The position numbers were made by a program, and so were the translations under genes. A DNA stretch of 64,000 nucleotides, from the NCBI RefSeq assembly GCF_049670895.1, contig NZ_CP187170.1; one strand, 5' to 3'. The stretch comes from Pasteurella sp049670895 (GTDB lineage: Bacteria > Pseudomonadota > Gammaproteobacteria > Enterobacterales > Pasteurellaceae). This document shows, piece after piece, positions 53,225 through 61,587 of this stretch (within the stretch, counting starts at the first letter, position 1; every line of letters starts with the position of its first letter). The notes beneath the pieces are model-generated. The model did no database searches and had not been told where the DNA came from. It saw only the letters and a list, made by a program, of their open reading frames with translations.

Positions 53225-54331
53225 GTGATTTTAACTCGATATTTAATTAAAGAGGTATTTAAGAGCCAGATTGCAATCTTATTTATCCTACTTCTCATCT
53301 TTTTCTGTCAACAGCTCGTGAGAGTGCTCGGATCCGCAGCCAGCGGAAAAGTGCCTGCCGATTTGGTGATGACATTACTCGGATTAGGCATGCCCACAAT
53401 GGCACAATTAATGTTGCCCTTATGTTTGTTTATTGCCATTTTATTAACCTTTGGTCGTTTATATGCAGAAAGTGAAATCACGGTCATGCGGGCTTGTGGC
53501 GTGGGGCAACGTATTTTAGTGCGAGTGGTGATGTTGTTGTCGGTACTCACCGCCTCTATCGCTGCCTATAATGTCTTTTGGCTGACCCCTTGGGCGATTC
53601 ATAAACAAAGCGAAATTTTGCAAGAAGCGAAAGCCAATCCCACGATGGGTGCGTTGGCATCTGGGCAATTTATTAATACGAATAGTAACGAGTTTGTGCT
53701 GTTTATCGACAAAATTAAGGATAATCAAATTCATGATGTCTACCTTTTCCAAACACGTGAGCGTGGCAATTTAAAACCTTCTGTGCTGGTGGCAGAACGT
53801 GGCGAATTGAAAGGGTTGCCGAATGGTGATCAGATCTTAACGTTAGAAAACAGCCAACGAGTCGAAGGCACGGCAATCCTACCCGATTTTCGTATTACCC
53901 ATTTTGATCAATACCAAGCTTATTTAGGTCATCAAGATATTCAGAATGAAAAAAATGATGTGGAAGAAATGAGCTTGGTCGATCTTTTCAATCATCCTTC
54001 GCCAACGGCAAAAGCGGAATTGAATTGGCGTTTGAGTTTAGTGCTGGCGGTGCCATTAATGGCATTAATTGCGGTGCCGTTAAGCCGAGTGAATCCTCGT
54101 CAAGGACGTTTTGCCAAAATTCTCCCTGCTCTGTTGTTGTATTTAATTTATTTCTTATTGCAAAGCTCATTGAAATCCGCTTGGGGAGCAGGCAAGTTAG
54201 ATGGTGCTTTCTTGATGCCGTTTGTCAATGTGTTATTTTTTATGTTTGGTTTATTGCTTAATAGCTGGCGTAATGCCTCAATGTATAAATTCCGTTATTG
54301 GTTAAGTCATGCGGTCGGAAGAAGAGGATAA
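53225..54331 (+). CDS. lptF: LPS export permease LptF
   Basis: Forms, with LptG and LptB, the ABC transporter that extracts LPS from the inner membrane. The 368-residue protein has three N-terminal and three C-terminal membrane segments around a periplasmic domain, starting MILTRYLIKEVFKSQIAILFIL. The start codon is GTG (53225), inside ATGTG, with no good ATG alternative. lptG follows by six bases. Confidence 0.95.
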   Translation: MILTRYLIKEVFKSQIAILFILLLIFFCQQLVRVLGSAASGKVPADLVMTLLGLGMPTMAQLMLPLCLFIAILLTFGRLYAESEITVMRACGVGQRILVRVVMLLSVLTASIAAYNVFWLTPWAIHKQSEILQEAKANPTMGALASGQFINTNSNEFVLFIDKIKDNQIHDVYLFQTRERGNLKPSVLVAERGELKGLPNGDQILTLENSQRVEGTAILPDFRITHFDQYQAYLGHQDIQNEKNDVEEMSLVDLFNHPSPTAKAELNWRLSLVLAVPLMALIAVPLSRVNPRQGRFAKILPALLLYLIYFLLQSSLKSAWGAGKLDGAFLMPFVNVLFFMFGLLLNSWRNASMYKFRYWLSHAVGRRG

Positions 54332-54337
54332 TCAAAA

Positions 54338-55408
54338 ATGATGAATACATTAGACCGTTATTTGGGGAAAAGTATTTTAGGGGCAATTTTTGCGACCTTA
54401 GTCATGTTGGTCGGTCTATCAGCCATTATTAAATTTGTTGAACAATTCCGTTTGGTGGGGAAAGGGTCTTACGATATTTGGCAAGCCATTGTGTATACCA
54501 TTTTGACTATACCTAAAGACATTGAAACGTTCTTTCCTATGGCTGCATTGTTAGGGGCATTAATTGCGTTGGGGAATTTGGCCAGTCGCAGTGAATTAGT
54601 GGTCATGCAAGCTTCGGGCTTTTCTCGTTTAAAAATTGGATTGGCGGTGATGAAAACGGCAATTCCCTTGGTGATTATCACGATGGTGATTGGAGAATGG
54701 GGTATTCCTCAAACGGAACAATTTGCACGAGATATGCGTTCTAAAGCCATGTCTGGGGGATCGTTATTATCGGTCAGAGACGGTTTTTGGGCTAAAGATG
54801 GCAACGATTTTATTTATGTTAAACGTATTACGGATGATCTTGAGCTAAATGACATTTATATTTACCATTTTGGGGAAAATCGCCAGCTCAAGCAGGTCAA
54901 ACATGCAGATACCGCCATTTATCAAGATGGAAAATGGATACTACGCCAATTAAATGAATCCGTCATTTTGCCGAATGAAATTCAAACTGTAAATCGCCTA
55001 AATACTGAATGGAAAACCAGCTTAACACCTGATAATTTAGGCATTTCGTCTTTAAGGCCCACCTCGTTATCCATTTCTGGTTTATCAAGCTATATTGCCT
55101 TTTTAAAAGAAACGGGGCAGGAATCCCGAAAATTTGAATTAACCTATTGGCGAAAACTTTTTCAACCCATTTCCGTTGGGGTGATGATGATGCTTGCTCT
55201 GTCCTTTATTTTTGGGCCATTGCGTAGTGTGACTGCTGGGGCAAGAATTGTAACGGGGATCTTTTTTGGCTTTTTATTCTATGTCGTCAATGAAATTTTT
55301 GGGCCATTGAGTCTTGTATATAATGTGACGCCGATTGCAGGGGCTTTAATGCCAAGTTTGCTTTTTTTAGCCATTACTTGGTGGTTACTCAGTCGTAAAA
55401 GAACTTGA
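54338..55408 (+). CDS. lptG: LPS export permease LptG
   Basis: Partner of LptF. The 356-residue protein has six membrane segments, with LGKSILGAIFATLVMLVGLSAIIKF, FPMAALLGALIALGNLASRSELVVMQASGF and SFIFGPLRSVTAGARIVTGIFFGF matching E. coli LptG. ATG at 54338 or the adjacent 54341. Confidence 0.96.
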   Translation: MMNTLDRYLGKSILGAIFATLVMLVGLSAIIKFVEQFRLVGKGSYDIWQAIVYTILTIPKDIETFFPMAALLGALIALGNLASRSELVVMQASGFSRLKIGLAVMKTAIPLVIITMVIGEWGIPQTEQFARDMRSKAMSGGSLLSVRDGFWAKDGNDFIYVKRITDDLELNDIYIYHFGENRQLKQVKHADTAIYQDGKWILRQLNESVILPNEIQTVNRLNTEWKTSLTPDNLGISSLRPTSLSISGLSSYIAFLKETGQESRKFELTYWRKLFQPISVGVMMMLALSFIFGPLRSVTAGARIVTGIFFGFLFYVVNEIFGPLSLVYNVTPIAGALMPSLLFLAITWWLLSRKRT

Positions 55409-55551
55409 TTAATTTCAGCACCTTCTGCTTAACAGACATCAAAGTGCGGTCTATTTTGAAAAAGTTTCGTGAGGTGGATTTAAGGTTCCTAGGTTGTGAT
55501 GCGTTTTAAGAGGCAAATCACCTCAAGTAAAACATACAAAGAATAAAACAT

Positions 55552-55579
55552 AAAAAAGGCGGAATGTTCCGCCTTTTTG
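55552..55579. terminator. lptFG / frdABCD terminator
   Basis: Stem AGGCGGAA / TTCCGCCT with a two-base centre (55557-55574), flanked by A-run and T-run. Serves convergent operons. Confidence 0.92.
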
Positions 55580-55613
55580 TTTGATATAGGTTTACTTGAA
55601 GTGTGATACTGAA

Positions 55614-55964
55614 CTATAAGTTAAACACGGCAAAGCAAACTAACACGCTGTACAGTAGCGATAAACCATAAAAAATCACGCCACTGGCTGGAATGTGAAT
55701 TTTAAAGTCATGCATACCATGGTGAATGCGGTGCATAGCCCCCCACATAGGGAAGATAAGCAGAACTAATAAAATCAGTTTGCCAAGACCACTTCTTAAA
55801 AATTCAATTAATTCAAAAATATTTTCGCCGCTGATTAAACCCAATGGGATAAGGAGACCGATTAAAAGTACTAACACAGGGTAGAACATTGCACTTACGG
55901 TTGTTCCCGCACCGAATAATAACCATACGACAGGTTCATTTGAACGTTTTGGTGAATTTTCCAT
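55614..55964 (-). CDS. frdD: fumarate reductase membrane anchor FrdD
   Basis: Hydrophobic anchor binding menaquinol with FrdC. 116 residues, three membrane segments. ATG at 55964 follows GGGAGGAAAA; an in-frame start eight codons upstream is unlikely. Last gene of frdABCD. Confidence 0.95.
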   Translation of the reverse strand: MENSPKRSNEPVVWLLFGAGTTVSAMFYPVLVLLIGLLIPLGLISGENIFELIEFLRSGLGKLILLVLLIFPMWGAMHRIHHGMHDFKIHIPASGVIFYGLSLLYSVLVCFAVFNL

Positions 55965-55980
55965 TTTTTCCTCCCTGTAC

Positions 55981-56379
55981 CTAGACATACATAAACACTA
56001 AGATGACGGCACTCACTAATCCAGTAACCACCCATAATGCGGCAGTAATGATATTTGGATTAAGACGCTCATTTTTCACAATGATATTTAATACTTTTGG
56101 TGTCATAAGATAGTAAGTCACGGTATTTAATAACATTGCACCGAGAGTAATAATATTTAAGATGATAACAATCGGGTTTTTCAAGAAGGCAATAAAGTTA
56201 CCAAAACTGTCTAAACTGTTAAGGCTAATGACGCCATAGAGTAAGACTAAACAAAACCAAAGGGTTGGAACGGATGTGGCTTCTCTTGCAATATAAAGTT
56301 TGTAAAAATCTAACTGTTTCCACCAAGTGGCTTTCATTTCACGCACATATTTTTTGCGTTTGCTTGTTGTTGCTGTCAT
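55981..56379 (-). CDS. frdC: fumarate reductase membrane anchor FrdC
   Basis: 132 residues, three membrane segments; KRKKYVREMKATWWKQLDFYKLYIAREATSVPTLWF is typical. ATG at 56379 follows GGAG. Anchors the FrdAB enzyme to the inner membrane. Confidence 0.95.
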   Translation of the reverse strand: MTATTSKRKKYVREMKATWWKQLDFYKLYIAREATSVPTLWFCLVLLYGVISLNSLDSFGNFIAFLKNPIVIILNIITLGAMLLNTVTYYLMTPKVLNIIVKNERLNPNIITAALWVVTGLVSAVILVFMYV

Positions 56380-56389
56380 TTTACACTCC

Positions 56390-57160
56390 TTATTTTTGCG
56401 GTTTGAGCATTGCAATTACAAAGTCTTTTGAACTTTCCACTTTACCCTGGTTGACCGCAGCCGCAGGATCGACATGTTTCGGACAGACTTCAGAACAATA
56501 ACCCACGAAAGTACAGCTCCAAACCCCGTTTTTACCATTGATAATTTTCATACGCTCTGCTTTACCATGGTCACGGTTATCAAGGTTATAACGATGTGCA
56601 AGGGTTAATGCAGCAGGCCCCACGAATTCAGGGTTTAAGCCAAATTGTGGACAAGCGGCATAGCACAAACCACAGTTAATACACATGGAGAAGGTACGAT
56701 ATTTCTCGAGTTGTGCTGGGGTTTGTTTGGTGCGACTTTTCGCCAGTTCAGAAGAGGCATGAGGTTTACCATCTAATACAGGTGCTTGGTTACCAATAAT
56801 ATAAGGTTTAATGGCTTCTAAACTTTCAATGAAGTGGCTTAAATCAACCACTAAATCACGTTCAATTGGGAAGTTGGCGAGAGGTTCAATACGCATATGC
56901 CCACTGTAGTCACGCAAGAACGTTTTACATGCCAATTTTGGTTTGTTATTTACCATCATGCCGCAAGAACCGCAGATCGCCATACGACAAGACCAACGAT
57001 AAGAAAGTTCTGGCTCAAGCTTGTCTTTAATGTAACCTAACGCATCAAGCAATGAGGTTTGGTTGTCATAGGGCACTTGATAGGTGCGTAAATAAGGCTC
57101 TTTATCGGTTTCAGGATTGTAGCGTAATACTTCGATATTCATAGTAGCTTGATTAACCAT
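56390..57160 (-). CDS. frdB: fumarate reductase iron-sulfur subunit FrdB
   Basis: Carries electrons from menaquinol to FrdA. 256 residues with Cys sets for the 2Fe-2S (CRMAICGSCG...C), 4Fe-4S and 3Fe-4S clusters (CINCGLCYAACP and CTFVGYCSEVCPK). ATG at 57160 follows AAGGAGAAAG and overlaps the frdA end by eight bases. Confidence 0.97.
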   Translation of the reverse strand: MVNQATMNIEVLRYNPETDKEPYLRTYQVPYDNQTSLLDALGYIKDKLEPELSYRWSCRMAICGSCGMMVNNKPKLACKTFLRDYSGHMRIEPLANFPIERDLVVDLSHFIESLEAIKPYIIGNQAPVLDGKPHASSELAKSRTKQTPAQLEKYRTFSMCINCGLCYAACPQFGLNPEFVGPAALTLAHRYNLDNRDHGKAERMKIINGKNGVWSCTFVGYCSEVCPKHVDPAAAVNQGKVESSKDFVIAMLKPQK

Positions 57161-58949
57161 TTGCTTTCTCCTTAGCTTTTGCCGCTTCTTGCGCTTCTGC
57201 TTCAGCACCGTAAACACGTTTTGCCGGTTGAGATTTGGTAATTTTGACATCACTATATTCAATGCGTGGCATACCTTCACCATTATAGAAGGCAAGCGTA
57301 TGTTTCAAGTAGTTCACATCATCACGCTCAACATAGTCTAAACGTTGGTGAGCACCACGAGATTCTTTACGCTCAATAGCAGAGTTAGCAATGGATTGTG
57401 CCACATCAAGGATATAACCTAATTCTACGGTATATAACACATTGGTGTTGAACACGCTTGAGCGATCAGCAATACGAATATGTTTATAACGCTCTTTCAA
57501 TTCTGCAATTTTATCTACCGCTTTTTGCATACTTTCTTGGGTACGATAAATACCACAGCCTTCTTCCATGATATCGCCCATTTCATCACGAATTTCAGAC
57601 CAAGATTCTGTGCCTTCTTGGTGATATAAATCTTCTAGGCGTTGGATAACATCACGGGCTTGAGCATCCACTGCAGTTTGGTTGACCGCAGGGGCTTCAA
57701 CTGCACGTTGTGCTGCATATTCACCTGCAACACGACCTAATACCACTAATTCAGCAAGGGAATTAGAACCTAAACGGTTTGCACCATGTAAGCCTGAAGA
57801 GGCACATTCACCCACGGCAAACAAGCCTTTGATACGGGTTTCACTGTTGAAGTCGACTTCAATTCCCCCCATGGTATAGTGAACCACTGGACGTACTGGA
57901 ATTGGGGATTTAGCGGGATCGACACCTTCATAGGCTTGAGCCAATTCACAAATAAATGGTAAACGTTCATGAAGGTATTTTTCACCCAAATGACGGAGAT
58001 CAAGGTGTACCACATCGACGCCTTTGGCTGTTTTTAAGGTGTTACCTTTTTGTAGCTCTTGCCAGAACGCTTGGGATACTTTGTCACGAGGACCGAGCTC
58101 CATATATTTGTTTTCAGGTTTGCCGATTGGCGTTTCTGGACCAAGTCCATAATCTTGTAAGTAACGATAGCCGTTTTTGTTGACTAAGATACCGCCTTCA
58201 CCACGGCAACCTTCTGTCATTAAAATGCCTGTATTAGGTAAGCCAGTTGGGTGATATTGAACAAATTCCATATCACGAAGTGGCACACCGTGACGATAAG
58301 CCATTGATAGACCATCACCAGTTACAATACCGCCATTGGTATTGAAACGGAATGCACGGCAACCACCGCCTGTTGCGATGACGACAGCATTCGCATTAAT
58401 TTGAACCAAAGTGCCTTCCATCATGTTCATGGCAACCATACCGCGTGCATGGCCATCATCAACCAAAATGTCTAAAACGAAGTGCTCATCAAAGCGAACG
58501 ATCTGTGGATATTGGATAGAAGTTTGGAATAACGTGTGTAATAAATGGAAACCTGTTTTATCGGCGGCAAACCAAGTACGCTCAATTTTCATTCCACCAA
58601 AGCGGCGAACGTTAACATCACCATCTTGTTTACGGCTCCAAGGGCAGCCCCAGCGTTCAAGTTGTGTCATTTCGACAGGTGAATGTTGCACGAAGTATTC
58701 GACGACATCTTGCTCACATAGCCAGTCACCGCCTGCAACGGTATCATGGAAGTGTTTGTCATAAGAATCTTCTTCTTTGATCACAGCGGCTGCACCGCCT
58801 TCTGCCGCCACTGTGTGGCTACGCATAGGATATACTTTTGAAACTAATGCAATTTTTAAATTAGGATTTGCTTCCGCTGCTGCAATAGCTGCACGTAAAC
58901 CACCACCGCCAGCACCTACAATTGCAATATCGACATTAACAGTTTGCAC
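57153..58949 (-). CDS. frdA: fumarate reductase flavoprotein subunit FrdA
   Basis: Reduces fumarate to succinate in anaerobic respiration. 598 residues with FAD-binding VGAGGGGLRAAIAAAE, covalent-FAD His45 (MRSHTVAAEGGA), ATGGGCRAF, and the active-site Arg/His region HYTMGGIEVD. First gene of the frd operon, divergent from epmA as in E. coli. Confidence 0.97.
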   Translation of the reverse strand: MQTVNVDIAIVGAGGGGLRAAIAAAEANPNLKIALVSKVYPMRSHTVAAEGGAAAVIKEEDSYDKHFHDTVAGGDWLCEQDVVEYFVQHSPVEMTQLERWGCPWSRKQDGDVNVRRFGGMKIERTWFAADKTGFHLLHTLFQTSIQYPQIVRFDEHFVLDILVDDGHARGMVAMNMMEGTLVQINANAVVIATGGGCRAFRFNTNGGIVTGDGLSMAYRHGVPLRDMEFVQYHPTGLPNTGILMTEGCRGEGGILVNKNGYRYLQDYGLGPETPIGKPENKYMELGPRDKVSQAFWQELQKGNTLKTAKGVDVVHLDLRHLGEKYLHERLPFICELAQAYEGVDPAKSPIPVRPVVHYTMGGIEVDFNSETRIKGLFAVGECASSGLHGANRLGSNSLAELVVLGRVAGEYAAQRAVEAPAVNQTAVDAQARDVIQRLEDLYHQEGTESWSEIRDEMGDIMEEGCGIYRTQESMQKAVDKIAELKERYKHIRIADRSSVFNTNVLYTVELGYILDVAQSIANSAIERKESRGAHQRLDYVERDDVNYLKHTLAFYNGEGMPRIEYSDVKITKSQPAKRVYGAEAEAQEAAKAKEKANG

Positions 58950-59308
58950 GATATTCCTCCAATCAGAATATTAGAAATAGAAAGAAACCAAAAAATTTGG
59001 TTTATTAGGGTGATATCATTTTGCCATTATTTTGGGATATTCCTAATCTTTTTTTCAAGAAAAAATCAGTTTCGTGATCTAACTCAAAAAAGTTAAAATC
59101 AGTCGATTTATTCACGATTTTTCTTATTGCGTATTCAAACAAAAATCACTTTTATTTGTGCATTTTCTCAGAATTTTATGAAAAATAACCGCACTTTTAT
59201 TAGATGTACTTTGTCTATTCATTGTGGTTTAGAGAACAGAAATAACCTGATTTGAAATCATCACGCAGCTTGTTTAGAATAAGCCATTTTACAATATCGG
59301 ATTAACCT
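58950..59308. promoter_or_regulatory. frd / epmA divergent intergenic region
   Basis: 359 bases without a gene. Holds a hairpin AAACCAAA / TTTGGTTT just before frdA (about 58987-59003), an FNR-like site at 59074-59087 and an uptake signal near 59190. No other structure was recognised. Confidence 0.6.
59074..59087 (-). promoter_or_regulatory. FNR-like site upstream of frdA
   Basis: GTGATCTAACTCAA fits the FNR consensus TTGATNNNNATCAA at eight of ten positions. About 130 bases before the frdA start, a suitable place for anaerobic activation. Confidence 0.5.
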
Positions 59309-60280
59309 ATGTTTGAACAAGAAAATTGGCAACCATCCGCCTCGATTAATCATTTACTGGCGAGAGCGAAAATTATCGCAGAGATTCGTCGTTTTTTTAC
59401 TGATCGCGGTTTATTAGAAGTCGAAACCCCTGTATTAAGTGAATTTGGGGTGACGGATGTGCATTTATCGACATTTAGCACGCAATTTACCTCCCCTTTT
59501 GCGGAGCAATCAAAAACCTTATGGCTTTCCACCAGTCCTGAATATCACATGAAACGTTTGCTCGCGGCAGGGAGTGGGCCGATTTTTCAACTTTGTCGTG
59601 TTTTTCGTAATGAAGAAGCGGGGCAGCGTCATAACCCTGAATTTACGATGCTAGAGTGGTATCGTCCCCATTTTGATATGTATCGTCTCATTAATGATGT
59701 GGATGATTTATTGCAGCAAGTCTTAGATTGTAAACCGACGGAAAGTTTAAGTTATCAATTTGTCTTCCAAGAATATGTTGGGCTTGATCCCCTTTCAGCA
59801 GAAAAATCAGAATTGGTCGCTAAAGCGAAAGAATACCATTTATTGGGAGCAGAAGAGGAAAGCCGAGATACGTTACTTCAATTTTTGTTTAGTGCGATAG
59901 TGGAACCCAAAATTGGCTTAGAACACCCTGTTGCGGTTTATCATTTTCCAGCAACACAAGCAGCATTGGCACAGATCAGTTCGGAAGATCACCGCGTGGC
60001 AGAACGTTTCGAATTTTATTATCAGGGCTTGGAATTGGCGAATGGCTTCCATGAGCTTACGGATGTTCATGAACAATTCCATCGTTTTGAGCAGGACAAT
60101 CGCTTACGAGAGAGCATGGGCTTACCTAAACGAGAAATTGACAAACGTTTATTAGGAGCATTGCAAGAGGGCGTGCCGAATTGTTCAGGTGTGGCGTTAG
60201 GGGTAGATCGTTTATTGATGATTGCGTTAGGGGCAAAAAGTATTAAAGAAGTGATGGCATTTGGGATTGAAAATGCGTAA
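59309..60280 (+). CDS. epmA: elongation factor P lysine ligase EpmA (PoxA/GenX)
   Basis: Class II lysyl-tRNA-synthetase-like enzyme that adds beta-lysine to EF-P. 323 residues: catalytic core only, no anticodon-binding domain. Motif 2 FRNEEAGQRHNPEFTMLEWYRP and motif 3 GVALGVDRLLMIALG are present. Position beside frd is conserved with E. coli. Confidence 0.95.
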   Translation: MFEQENWQPSASINHLLARAKIIAEIRRFFTDRGLLEVETPVLSEFGVTDVHLSTFSTQFTSPFAEQSKTLWLSTSPEYHMKRLLAAGSGPIFQLCRVFRNEEAGQRHNPEFTMLEWYRPHFDMYRLINDVDDLLQQVLDCKPTESLSYQFVFQEYVGLDPLSAEKSELVAKAKEYHLLGAEEESRDTLLQFLFSAIVEPKIGLEHPVAVYHFPATQAALAQISSEDHRVAERFEFYYQGLELANGFHELTDVHEQFHRFEQDNRLRESMGLPKREIDKRLLGALQEGVPNCSGVALGVDRLLMIALGAKSIKEVMAFGIENA

Positions 60281-60404
60281 TTGATGGGGAAAACCTTTTT
60301 AAAATGCACCGCACTTAAAAAGTCCCGCATTTAAAAAGTGCTACACTTTGGCTTTGTGTATGCCTAGCGTTTTCCTTGTTCTGTTATCTCAATGATATTT
60401 CAAT

Positions 60405-60430
60405 AAAAAAAGGCAGGATTCTGCCTTTTT
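60405..60430. terminator. epmA / binding-protein terminator
   Basis: Stem AAAAAGGCAG / CTGCCTTTTT with GATT loop, between convergent genes. Confidence 0.93.
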
Positions 60431-60450
60431 ATTTGTGGTTAATGTTAGGA

Positions 60451-61479
60451 TTATTGTTTCATTTTGACTTCTTTGACCCATTTATCTGTCAACCGTTTAC
60501 CTTCCGCACTGGCACCAAAACGATCAAAATCGTAGTCAATGAGTTTTAAGGTTTTTGGATCGACGGATTTTGGTGATGCTTCAGCATGGATATTGGTCGG
60601 GATTTGATAAACTTTGGTTTCACGCCATACCAACTCTTGTGCTTCTTTGGTTAATGCCCAATCTACAAAACGTTTGGCATTTTCCATGTTGCGTGCATTT
60701 TTGATGATACTCATGCCGCCTAAAGAATAGCCATCGCCTTCGCATGGGAGAATGCTTTCAACAGGTGCACCATTTTCTTTTTCTGTGGCATAGCTATGCA
60801 CAAACCCCACCGCAACAGCAGATTCCCCTCGGGAAAGATTGCTTGTGACCAATGCACTTTTAACGTATTCAGAGATGTTCGCATTCAGTTTTTTGAGGTA
60901 ATCAAAGGCTTTTTCTTCGCCCCATAATTGGATTAAGGTCGCAATGGCGGTATAAGTGGTGCCAGAAATTTGAGGATCAGGCATTTGTACATAACCTTTT
61001 AAACGTGGATCCAATAAATCAGACCAGCATTTCGGATAGTCTTTGATCCCTAATTCTTTGAATTTTTCAGTGTTGATGCCAAAACCCAAGACTAAAATGT
61101 AAATGATAGAGGTGAGATCGCCCCGTTTTTCCATTAATTGTTTAAATTGTGGCATGGTGTCCGCTTGGTTAGGGGAGCGATAGTGAGCCAATAAATCAAG
61201 ATCACCCGCTTGGAAGTGGTGTTCAATGGTACCGCCATACCAAAGATCCGCCTGTGGGTTGTTTTTTTCCGCAATTAATTTTGCAAGTGTTGCCCCTGTA
61301 CTATTGCGAATAAATTTGGTGTCCACATTGTATTTTTTCCCGAAGGTCTGAACCATTTTTTCACAAGTGGTATTTTGTACGCTGCAGTAAACGGTGAGTT
61401 TTCCTTCCGCTGCGGCTTGATTTGAAAAGGTAAAAGGTAAAGCAAGACAAAGTGCGGTGAGGGCTGACTTGAGTTTCAT
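60451..61479 (-). CDS. periplasmic ABC substrate-binding protein, AfuA/FbpA family
   Basis: 342 residues with a signal peptide of about 24 residues (LALPFTFSNQAAA). The mature part has four Cys likely forming two disulfides (YCSVQNTTCEK, PKCWSDL, LPCEGDG) and family stretches NPQADLWYGGT, DPQISGTTYTAIAT and NAKRFVDWALTKEAQEL. It resembles Actinobacillus AfuA, once thought an iron carrier and later shown to bind hexose phosphates. No permease or ATPase gene is adjacent: acnB lies upstream and epmA converges. Confidence 0.82.
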   Translation of the reverse strand: MKLKSALTALCLALPFTFSNQAAAEGKLTVYCSVQNTTCEKMVQTFGKKYNVDTKFIRNSTGATLAKLIAEKNNPQADLWYGGTIEHHFQAGDLDLLAHYRSPNQADTMPQFKQLMEKRGDLTSIIYILVLGFGINTEKFKELGIKDYPKCWSDLLDPRLKGYVQMPDPQISGTTYTAIATLIQLWGEEKAFDYLKKLNANISEYVKSALVTSNLSRGESAVAVGFVHSYATEKENGAPVESILPCEGDGYSLGGMSIIKNARNMENAKRFVDWALTKEAQELVWRETKVYQIPTNIHAEASPKSVDPKTLKLIDYDFDRFGASAEGKRLTDKWVKEVKMKQ

Positions 61480-61493
61480 TTTTTCATTCCTTT

Positions 61494-61514
61494 TTATATT
61501 TATTAAAAATATAA
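61494..61514. promoter_or_regulatory. AT-rich palindrome before the binding-protein gene
   Basis: TTATATTT and AAATATAA separated by five bases, 15 bases upstream of the start codon. Could be an operator; regulator not identified. A GC-containing hairpin (GACGGGAA / TTCCCGTC, within 61524-61559) lies between it and acnB and may end acnB transcription, though it lacks a T-run. Confidence 0.3.
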
Positions 61515-61587
61515 GTGTATCCTGATGAAAGACGGGAAACGAAGCTTCCCGTCTTCATCGAAATGTTGTGGTTAATTTTTTGAAAAA

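Noticed and set aside
61494..61514. Fur box upstream of the AfuA/FbpA-like gene
   Set aside because: The palindrome TTATATTT/AAATATAA is too AT-only and lacks the GATAAT hexamers of a Fur site. Iron regulation cannot be claimed from it.
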